Of a DNA stretch of 20,453 bases, positions 6,678-13,760 are shown in pieces. Positions within the stretch are counted from its first letter, which is position 1, and each line of letters begins with the position of its first letter. The translations under genes were made by a program, and so were the position numbers. Source of the stretch: JASFRS01 sp050114795 (lineage in GTDB: Bacteria > Pseudomonadota > Alphaproteobacteria > Sphingomonadales > CAKZYD01); NCBI GenBank assembly GCA_050114795.1, contig JASFRS010000023.1, positions 1 through 20,453 on the forward strand, written 5' to 3'. Under the pieces are notes generated by a model. It saw nothing but the letters and a program-made list of their open reading frames with translations. It had not been told where the DNA came from and searched no databases.

Positions 6678-9129
6678 TTGCAGATTCTAGAACGTTGGCG
6701 CTTTCATTTTTAACGCTTTCCTTCTCTTTGCTCTTCAATTCAACAAGCATGTCGGCCATCAGATCTCGATTTTTAGATTTACGTTTGAATAATTCCAAAC
6801 GAGATGGGACCATTTTCTGCGGGAAGTAATTGTTAGAGAAATCTGCATCAGCCGTCTGATGGTGACGGTCAATTTCAAAAGACACAATCTCTTTGGGACG
6901 CATGATCAATTTGGTTACTTGATTTGCATCACGGCGCCAAATTTCAGCGGGGATCATATAATCCTCTGAACTGCCGTCCTTATAATGCAGCGTTAGCGGG
7001 ATTGGCGAGACAAGACCACCTTTGTTCGAGAAATCCACGAAATAGATAAAGTCATTATCTTTCAAGCCCTTTTCAAGGGCAGCACGTTCCCAGGGTTCCA
7101 GTTTGTCCAATTTGGATGCGTATTTGTTTCGGTCCTTATTGGATGTGGTGAACTCGTCATTCTCATTATAGAAATCTTTCAACTCCTCATAACGATCAAC
7201 ACGCGTTACCTTTCCTTCTTGACGGTTACGGCTTTGCTGAAGCGGCTCCGGATAATCGCGAGCTGCTTCTTGTCGCCTGATTGGGTCTTCTACATCCGGG
7301 TTCAGCGTGGACAATTGGTAAGAACGCACACCATCAATAGACACATCAACATAGTCGGTTGAATAAAACCAACCGCGCCAGAACCAGTCAAGGTCCACAC
7401 CAGACGCATCTTCCATAGTACGGAAGAAATCAGAAGGCGTTGGGCGTTTGAACATCCACCTCCGGGCATATTCCCGGAAGGCATGGTCAAATAATTCACG
7501 GCCCATCACGGTTTCCCGCAGCACCGTAAAAGCAGCCGCAGGCTTTACATAGCCATTGGGGCCAAATTGCAGGATGCTGTCGGATTGCGTCATGATCGGC
7601 ACTTGATTGCTGCTGGTCATATAGCTTGGAATCACATCCAACACATTCGTTTTGCCGCCAAAAGCCGGGAAATTTTCTTCCCACTCAAGTTCTGCCAGAT
7701 ATTCCAGGAATGTGTTAATCCCTTCATCCATCCAGGTCCATTGTCGTTCATCAGAATTTACGGTCATCGGGAAATAGGTGTGACCGACCTCATGAATGAT
7801 TACACCAACGAGGCCATATTTGATGTTACGGGAATAAGTAACTTCACCGGATTTCTCATCCTCGGTCGGGCGACGACCATTGAAGGTAATCATGGGATAT
7901 TCCATACCGCCGCGTTCCCAAGTATTCACGGATTGCGCCGTGGGATAGGGGTAAGGGAAGCTATAACGGGAATAAACTTCCATGGTGTGAATCACACTTG
8001 GCGTCGAATATCTTGACCAGATCGGCTCAGCTTCATTGGGGTAGAAGGACATAGCCATGACCTTCTCATGCTTCGCACCTGGCTGATTAAAGCCCTGGGC
8101 ATCCCAAATATATTTCCGTGATGAAGACCATGCAAAATCACGCACATTATCTGCTTTAAACCGCCAGGTTTTAGTCCTGCTCGTGCCTTCAGCTTCATTG
8201 GCCTTAGCTTCTTCCGGTGTGACGATGAATACAGGTTTTTTAGAAGTCTCTGCCTGTTTCAAACGGGCGCGCTGAACTTTCGTCAGTACATCATCAGCAT
8301 TTTGCAGCCTACCCGTTGCCGAGACAATATGATCAGCAGGAACTGTAATCTCGACATCATAATCGCCGAATTCGAGTGTAAATTCACCACGCCCTAAGAA
8401 GGCTTTATGCTGCCAACCCGCATAATCAGTATAAGCAGCCATACGCGGGAACCATTGGGCGAGGAAATAGAGATAAGTTTCATTGTCAAAGTGTTCATAG
8501 CCACCGCGACCACCAATGGCTGCCTCTTCAATGATATTAAACCCCCAGTCGATCGAGAATTTTGTGCTTTGACCTGTGCGCAGCGGGCGCGGCAAATCAA
8601 TGCGCATCATCGTATCAACAATGGTGTACTGCATCGTTTTGCCGGAGGCATCTTTAACAGCCATGATTTTATAGCCATGATCACCGTCTCTAATCGCCTG
8701 CTGCCGGCGCAAAGCGGCATAGCTCAAACTATCGCCCTCACCTGCACGATCACGTCTTGAACCGGCATTCTGTGCTGTTTCAGAGCGCACGGCGAGAGAG
8801 TCCGCTTTAAACCGGTTTTGATCCAACTGAACCCAAAGATAGCGCAGGCTTGTCGGGGCATTATTTGTGTAAGTAATTGTTTCAGAGGCCTTTATGTACT
8901 TAGCCTTCTCATCCAACTTAACCTGGATTTTATAATCCGCGCGTTGCTGCCAATATTGTGGTCCAGGCGCACCGTCAGCATTACGATACACATTAGGCGC
9001 TGCCAATTTATCATCATTTAACTGTTGGAATTTACGTGCCCCGGAGCCAAAGTCATCCGCCTGCGCACTATTTATTAATGTCATGGCAACCATGAATGCC
9101 ACGCCAATCACCGCATTTACTTTACTCAT
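6667..9129 (-). CDS. Secreted M1-family zinc metallopeptidase
   Basis: This 820-residue protein has a signal peptide (residues 1-24, ending SAQA) and an aminopeptidase N / leukotriene A4 hydrolase-like fold. The zinc site is complete: HEVGH at 446-450 with the third ligand E469, the exact HEXXH-X18-E spacing of M1, inside IIHEVGHTYFPMTVNSDERQ...WMDEG. The substrate-recognition motif (GAMEN in classical enzymes) appears as GGMEYP at 407-412, so the exopeptidase loop is altered but keeps the Met-Glu. The catalytic-domain helix WFWRGWFYSTDYVDVSID follows at about 585-602. A charged C-terminal region (about 610-820) ends in Lys/Glu-rich sequence. It is predicted to trim peptides in the periplasm or outside. 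AAGGG lies 6 bases before the ATG. It is coupled to the DUF6702-like gene downstream. Confidence 0.92.
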   Translation of the reverse strand: MSKVNAVIGVAFMVAMTLINSAQADDFGSGARKFQQLNDDKLAAPNVYRNADGAPGPQYWQQRADYKIQVKLDEKAKYIKASETITYTNNAPTSLRYLWVQLDQNRFKADSLAVRSETAQNAGSRRDRAGEGDSLSYAALRRQQAIRDGDHGYKIMAVKDASGKTMQYTIVDTMMRIDLPRPLRTGQSTKFSIDWGFNIIEEAAIGGRGGYEHFDNETYLYFLAQWFPRMAAYTDYAGWQHKAFLGRGEFTLEFGDYDVEITVPADHIVSATGRLQNADDVLTKVQRARLKQAETSKKPVFIVTPEEAKANEAEGTSRTKTWRFKADNVRDFAWSSSRKYIWDAQGFNQPGAKHEKVMAMSFYPNEAEPIWSRYSTPSVIHTMEVYSRYSFPYPYPTAQSVNTWERGGMEYPMITFNGRRPTEDEKSGEVTYSRNIKYGLVGVIIHEVGHTYFPMTVNSDERQWTWMDEGINTFLEYLAELEWEENFPAFGGKTNVLDVIPSYMTSSNQVPIMTQSDSILQFGPNGYVKPAAAFTVLRETVMGRELFDHAFREYARRWMFKRPTPSDFFRTMEDASGVDLDWFWRGWFYSTDYVDVSIDGVRSYQLSTLNPDVEDPIRRQEAARDYPEPLQQSRNRQEGKVTRVDRYEELKDFYNENDEFTTSNKDRNKYASKLDKLEPWERAALEKGLKDNDFIYFVDFSNKGGLVSPIPLTLHYKDGSSEDYMIPAEIWRRDANQVTKLIMRPKEIVSFEIDRHHQTADADFSNNYFPQKMVPSRLELFKRKSKNRDLMADMLVELKSKEKESVKNESANVLESASDD

Positions 9130-9440
9130 TTCACGCCCTTAAATTTGCTTTGCCCCCTATGGGTTCTCACATCCAGCCGTACTTTGACCGTTCTGAATTG
9201 CATCTTCAACCTAAAACCTACGCATTCATTTTCCCAAACCGAATATGCGCTCAAAACTGATCATCTCGTATATGCAAGACCACCATCGAAAATCAAATGC
9301 CAAGACATAGGCAAGCGCTCAATAAGTTCACGACGAAACGTTGCCTACCTGCGTTTGACGAAACGAGACACGATGGAATGACGTTCGCATTAGAGAATCG
9401 CATACTCTTATGATAAGGTGCATTACATTGGAGGCGTAAG
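9130..9440. promoter_or_regulatory. Divergent intergenic region with direct repeats GACGAAACG
   Basis: This 311-bp gap separates the M1 peptidase (minus) from the winged-helix regulator (plus) and must hold both promoters. The 9-mer GACGAAACG occurs twice in the same direction at 9332-9340 and 9357-9365, 25 bp apart. The second copy also forms a small palindrome CGTTT-gacg-AAACG (9352-9365). TATGAT at 9409-9414 is a reasonable -10 for the plus-strand gene, but no convincing -35 accompanies it. No ORF, RNA or terminator was recognised here. Confidence 0.4.
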
Positions 9441-11723
9441 ATGCAAAGCCCAGCGCAAAAAAAGCAGGGCGAGATACGCATCGCTCAATATACGATAGAT
9501 TTAGATCGGAATGTGATCTCCGGCCCTGATGGGGAAAAACATCTTGAACCCAAGGTGATAGAATTAGCCGCTGAATTGGCTACCCATCCGGGCGATGTAA
9601 TGAGTCGCGGTGCGTTGATCGATAAAATATGGAACGGGGCCTATGGCGCTGACCAATGCCTTGGCACAACCATTTCCCGACTTAGAAAAGCATTAAAAGA
9701 TGACGCTCATACCGAGAGATGTATTGAAACGATACCTAAGCGCGGTTATCGGCTGATAAAATCACCATTGGTTCAAACCCCACCGTTAAAAGAAGTGTAT
9801 TCGGGAAAAACCCTGCGAATTGCCAAATTCTTTGGACTGTTCATTTTAATTGCTCTTATCGCCCTCGGCGCCATTTTCTCATTCTGGGCACCCTCCGCGT
9901 ACAAGGGTGCGAAATTGGCTATATTGCCATTAGAAAACATTTCCAACGATCCTGATGAGAAACAATTCGCTCAAGGACTTTTGGAGCAAATTAGCCACGA
10001 TATAGATCAAAAATTGCCCATTCACATATTAAGTCAGGCGGGCAGCGATCGGTTCAACTCCTCTAGCAAGTCTTTGCTGAAAACTGCACAGAAGCTAAAT
10101 CTTGATTATATATTAGAAGGAACGGTTAGAAAAACAGACCAAGACACTTTGCGAACGACGCTTCGCCTAGTCGACGTGCAGTCAGGCTTCAATCTGTGGA
10201 CCCGTGCATTCAACAGCAAAGCCAACCTTAATTTTCCCGTGCAACAAGACATTGCCACCCAAATCACGGACCAAATGCAAGCCCTTATAGAGCATTCAAA
10301 TCTGGACGGTGCCAGTGATAATCAATTCGCGATACAAGCTTATTTAAGGGGCGTTGCGCATTTCAGGCGCTACAGCCTAGCTCAAAGAGTCCGTCAAACA
10401 CGTGACTATTTGCTCATGGCGCAGGAGGAGTTTAGTGCTGCTCTTGATTACGACCCTGATATGGCCTTAGCGCATGCCAGATTAGGGATGGTTTATATTA
10501 TTTTACATTCAATAAACCACATTGCTTTAAATAACATAGATGCAGGGCCTCTTGAACAAGCGCGATACCATATAAACCGCGCCATGAGCCTCGATCCGGA
10601 TTTGGGCCTAAGTTACCTAGCATCCGGTTGGCTGATAGAAGCTGAAATGCGCCCCTCTTTAAACACATCAAAGACATTTTTCGCAGCCAAATCCGCCTAT
10701 GAAAAAGCCACTCAGCTCTCCCCTAATAATTACGAAGCATTTCTCTCTTTGGCTCAATTAGACATCGAACACGGCATGGGAGAAAACGCTCAATATTATA
10801 TCGAGCAAGCACAGAAAATAGCGCCTGTTAATCGCGATGTCCTTTTGTTGAAAGCGCGATTAATGATGTGGCAGGGACGCTACGAAGAAAGCCGCCTCGT
10901 CCTCAAAAATTTACTGGAGCTTTACCCCGACTATATTGAGGCTCATGTCTTAAATGGTAGACTGTACCGCTCCCAAGGAAACTTCATTCAAGCGTATCAG
11001 GCCTATTTAAAAGGTTTAGAATATGGGCAAAATACCGACATCAATTATGAACTTGGTCAGTTCTATCTTGAGCTGGACCAAAAGGACATCGCATCAGAAT
11101 ATTTTGCAAAATATTATGGAGACAACTGGGAATGGCAAAGGCATCTAATAGATGGGATGTATCCAAGTTATCTCAGTCATCTATTGGATCTCATCAAAAC
11201 CACAAATCATGACCAAACTACTGTTTATCTGGCAATGCATTTTGCATGGACAATGGGAGATTTAAAAACGCTTTCCAAACTTTATGGAGAATATTTCCCG
11301 ACAAAAACCCCAACTCAAGACATTGTCATCAACATGAACAATATCAGCTTGGCATTGATGACGGCAAGTTTATATGCAGACATGGGACAGCAGGAGGCTG
11401 CAACTACTATCTGGATAAAAGTGCGGGACTACTTGCTCAACCAAAAGGTCTTTCAACATTGGGCTCAGTACATAAGCTTGGCGGAAATTTATAGTTTATT
11501 AGGGGACGAGGCATCAGCGCTCAAATATCTTGAGAAGGCGCTCTATGAAGGTCCAAATATTTTATACAATCCCAAATGGTGGAGCCATGGCGTACATTTA
11601 AAGGACAGGTTCAGCTTTCAGAACATCCAATCTACACCTGAATTCTCCGCCCTCATCGAGCAAGCGCTGGAACGGCGTAAACATGTCTTTGAACACCTCT
11701 CCAGAATCGCCCAATTACAATAG
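9441..11723 (+). CDS. Transmembrane ToxR/CadC-type winged-helix regulator with FlgO-like and TPR domains
   Basis: This 760-residue protein combines four parts. Residues about 10-106 form an OmpR/CadC winged helix (EPKVIELAAELATHPGDVMSR, then TTISRLRKALKDD and the wing ETIPKRGYRLI). A single membrane helix spans about 128-149. A FlgO-like domain (about 157-258) opens with LAILPLENISNDPDEKQFAQ, the pattern seen in CadC-type regulators. TPR repeats fill about 285-750. The N-terminus would bind DNA in the cytoplasm, with the sensor and TPR parts in the periplasm. The start has GGAGG at 9430-9434, 6 bases before ATG. It is divergent from the M1 peptidase, whose promoter it may control. The ligand or partner sensed is unknown. 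There are no class III cyclase motifs. Confidence 0.9.
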   Translation: MQSPAQKKQGEIRIAQYTIDLDRNVISGPDGEKHLEPKVIELAAELATHPGDVMSRGALIDKIWNGAYGADQCLGTTISRLRKALKDDAHTERCIETIPKRGYRLIKSPLVQTPPLKEVYSGKTLRIAKFFGLFILIALIALGAIFSFWAPSAYKGAKLAILPLENISNDPDEKQFAQGLLEQISHDIDQKLPIHILSQAGSDRFNSSSKSLLKTAQKLNLDYILEGTVRKTDQDTLRTTLRLVDVQSGFNLWTRAFNSKANLNFPVQQDIATQITDQMQALIEHSNLDGASDNQFAIQAYLRGVAHFRRYSLAQRVRQTRDYLLMAQEEFSAALDYDPDMALAHARLGMVYIILHSINHIALNNIDAGPLEQARYHINRAMSLDPDLGLSYLASGWLIEAEMRPSLNTSKTFFAAKSAYEKATQLSPNNYEAFLSLAQLDIEHGMGENAQYYIEQAQKIAPVNRDVLLLKARLMMWQGRYEESRLVLKNLLELYPDYIEAHVLNGRLYRSQGNFIQAYQAYLKGLEYGQNTDINYELGQFYLELDQKDIASEYFAKYYGDNWEWQRHLIDGMYPSYLSHLLDLIKTTNHDQTTVYLAMHFAWTMGDLKTLSKLYGEYFPTKTPTQDIVINMNNISLALMTASLYADMGQQEAATTIWIKVRDYLLNQKVFQHWAQYISLAEIYSLLGDEASALKYLEKALYEGPNILYNPKWWSHGVHLKDRFSFQNIQSTPEFSALIEQALERRKHVFEHLSRIAQLQ

Positions 11724-11895
11724 AATTTCCCGAGGTCTTCGACACATCAGGCATCTCAGTTTCATTTATGTTTTCGTTATAAAAGTTTTAAAAAAAAATA
11801 TGCTTTAGTTCAGGACTCAAGACCGCAGATTCCATCACACTCCGTCCATCATATTACTGGCGCAACCGCGTGAGTAATACAAAAGGAGGGAAATC

Positions 11896-12378
11896 ATGTA
11901 CAAACACATATTATCTGGCTTTGCTTTAACGAGCGCATTGTTACTCACTTCCCAAATAACACCAGCCTACAGCGATCCAGCAGAAGACATGAATAGCTGG
12001 AAACAAGAGGCGAGTAAGCTGGTCAGCAAACACATGACTTATCCGCGTATTCGGTACGCACAACAAAATGTTCTCCACGAGGTGGATATTTTGATTAGCG
12101 CCTCAGGCGAAATCTTAAATACAGGTGAGATAGAAGGAAGAGGATTGAGGTCCTTTAGAGCTGCATCAGAGCGTACAATTAATAAGCTGGAAAAATTACC
12201 AGCATTACCAACAAGCTTCGCGTCTGATAAGGCGGTTGTGAAAGTGAGAATGATTTATACAACGAGCGAGGACAGATTGAAGCAGATCCTTAGACAATTA
12301 GAGAAAAAACGTCCAAGTGTACGCATTCAAGATGTTGCCTCAAATGACATACCTGTAATTGAACTCGCAGCAAACTAA
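11896..12378 (+). CDS. Secreted protein with a stand-alone TonB C-terminal-like domain
   Basis: This 160-residue protein has a signal peptide (about 1-26, ending AYS) followed by a domain resembling the TonB C-terminus. Visible family features are the YPRIRYA motif (49-55), the strand HEVDILISASGEIL with the usual Gly turn, helix RSFRAASERTINKLEKLP, then a short linker and a last strand AVVKVRMIYTTS. It lacks the proline-rich spacer of a true energy transducer. Its only hydrophobic segment looks like a cleavable signal rather than an ExbB/D-interacting anchor, although an uncleaved anchor is not excluded. A basic tail of about 35 residues follows the domain. The ribosome site AAAAGGAGG sits just before ATG. 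A role with TonB-dependent receptors is possible but unproven. Confidence 0.72.
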   Translation: MYKHILSGFALTSALLLTSQITPAYSDPAEDMNSWKQEASKLVSKHMTYPRIRYAQQNVLHEVDILISASGEILNTGEIEGRGLRSFRAASERTINKLEKLPALPTSFASDKAVVKVRMIYTTSEDRLKQILRQLEKKRPSVRIQDVASNDIPVIELAAN

Positions 12379-12400
12379 CAATCACCCCTTGTTTGCTGAA

Positions 12401-12434
12401 AATAAGGACGGAACGTGCCCCCGTCCTTATTTTT
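12401..12434. terminator. Bidirectional Rho-independent terminator
   Basis: A perfect 11-bp stem AATAAGGACGG (12401-12411) / CCGTCCTTATT (12421-12431) closes a 9-base loop and is followed by T residues on the plus strand. On the minus strand the A-rich left arm reads as T-rich. It lies between two convergent genes (TonB-CTD-like, ending 12378, and MFS, ending 12433) and overlaps the last bases of the MFS stop codon, so it probably serves both. Confidence 0.9.
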
Positions 12435-13689
12435 ATGCGCGGTGCCAGTCTTTAACCAGGCGTGGCGCGGCCAGCAGAAATAAGGTCGCAGCGACGACAT
12501 AAAAGGCGGTGCCGCTTAAGATTGAATAGCGTAAAGCCTCTCCAGCAAAATGTGTATTTAAAGCGTCTGAAATCATCCCAAGCAGTGCCGTGCCAAGCCC
12601 GATACCAATTAGATTATTCACGAAAAGAAAAATGGCGGACGCTGTGGCACGCATGTTTGCTGGAACAAGATGTTGAACCGCTGACAATATTGGCCCAAGC
12701 CAAACCAACCCCAACGCCGTGGGCACCAGCAAAACGGCAAAAGCCAATTCAAGGGATGAGCTTAAAATTCCCGCCAGATAGAAAGGAATAGTTGCAATAA
12801 AGGCGACAGCGGGAATACGTGCATAGGCAGATTTCTTAGCCTCTCCCAGCTTATCTCCTAAAACACCACCGAGCCAGATACCCGCCGTACCACCGATAAG
12901 AAGTATCGCCCCATAGAATAAAGATGCATCGACAAGCTCTAAGCCATGCGAGCGCACCAGAAAGGACGGCAGCCAAAAGAAAAGGCCATAACCCATCATG
13001 GATGAGCATGATGCACCTAATGTCAAAAGCCAAAAACTAGGCTTCTTTATTAAAAGCTGTAATACATCGGTTATGGAAGCGGCGACCGCGGCTTGACCGC
13101 CATCAAACCCACCGCGAACTGGTTCCTTCATCACCAAGCGAAAAATTGGCGCGATGATTACACCAGCTAGCCCCACAATAATAAAGGCTGCACGCCAGTT
13201 GATCAGATCGGCGATAATACCGCCAAACACGATGCCAATGGCACTCCCCACAGGAATACCGAAAGAATAAATGGCTAAAGCGCGTGCTCTTTGGTTGGGT
13301 GGATAATAATCCGCAATAAGAGAATAAGCCGGCGCTACACCACCAGCCTCTCCAACGCCAACACCTAAACGGGCCAGGAACAATTGCCAGAAATTTTGAG
13401 TAAAACCGCAAATGGCGGTCATTAAACTCCACAGTCCCAACGCGACGGTCATAATCCAGGTCCGGCTTTTACGGTCCGCCAGCCAGGCAATGGGAATACC
13501 AAGTGCGGTATAGAAGAGCGCAAAAGCCAAACCACCCATTAGGCCTAATTCACTATCGGAAAGCCCTAAGTCGGTTTTGATGGGAACAGCTAAAATGCCA
13601 ATGATCTGCCGATCAATAAAGTTGAAAGTATAAACCAGCACCAGCATGGCCATCATCAATGATCGGTTTTTGATTTTTGTCTGTTCCAT
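12433..13689 (-). CDS. Spinster-like MFS transporter
   Basis: This protein of about 418 residues has twelve predicted membrane helices. Typical features are a motif-A-like IPIAWLADRKSRTW between helices 2 and 3 and the ARLGVGVGEAGGVAPAYSLI signature of the spinster-like group of bacterial MFS proteins. These are often encoded beside TonB-dependent receptors in sphingomonads and relatives (recalled, not searched). Likely role: move the imported compound or its hydrolysis product across the inner membrane; direction and substrate are unknown. I chose the ATG at 13689 (second of two adjacent ATGs) because a GGTGA site lies just upstream. The longer frame from 13740 would read through a terminator hairpin and adds residues with no membrane or domain character. 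It is the last gene of the hydrolase/receptor operon. Confidence 0.9.
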   Translation of the reverse strand: MEQTKIKNRSLMMAMLVLVYTFNFIDRQIIGILAVPIKTDLGLSDSELGLMGGLAFALFYTALGIPIAWLADRKSRTWIMTVALGLWSLMTAICGFTQNFWQLFLARLGVGVGEAGGVAPAYSLIADYYPPNQRARALAIYSFGIPVGSAIGIVFGGIIADLINWRAAFIIVGLAGVIIAPIFRLVMKEPVRGGFDGGQAAVAASITDVLQLLIKKPSFWLLTLGASCSSMMGYGLFFWLPSFLVRSHGLELVDASLFYGAILLIGGTAGIWLGGVLGDKLGEAKKSAYARIPAVAFIATIPFYLAGILSSSLELAFAVLLVPTALGLVWLGPILSAVQHLVPANMRATASAIFLFVNNLIGIGLGTALLGMISDALNTHFAGEALRYSILSGTAFYVVAATLFLLAAPRLVKDWHRA

Positions 13690-13699
13690 CATCTCACCC

Positions 13700-13730
13700 A
13701 AAAAAGCGGGGAACAGGCATAATGCCCGCT
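13700..13730 (-). terminator. Intergenic terminator or attenuator before the MFS gene
   Basis: On the minus strand, AGCGGG (13730-13725) can pair with CCCGCT (13710-13705) around a 14-base loop that itself holds GGCA/TGCC. The 3' arm runs into TTTTTT (13705-13700). It lies 31 bases after the stop of the TonB-dependent receptor and directly before the ribosome site of the MFS gene. It may reduce read-through into the transporter gene, giving more receptor than transporter. Confidence 0.65.
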
Positions 13731-13760
13731 CCCCAGTCATGCTCTACACCATAGTCAAAT

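Noticed and set aside
7567..8016. 149-codon plus-strand frame inside the M1 peptidase gene
   Set aside because: It is antisense to the zinc-site region of an intact peptidase gene and has no recognisable domain.
13690..13740. N-terminal extension of the MFS protein to 13740
   Set aside because: The extension runs through an intrinsic terminator hairpin, and the residues do not resemble a transporter N-terminus.
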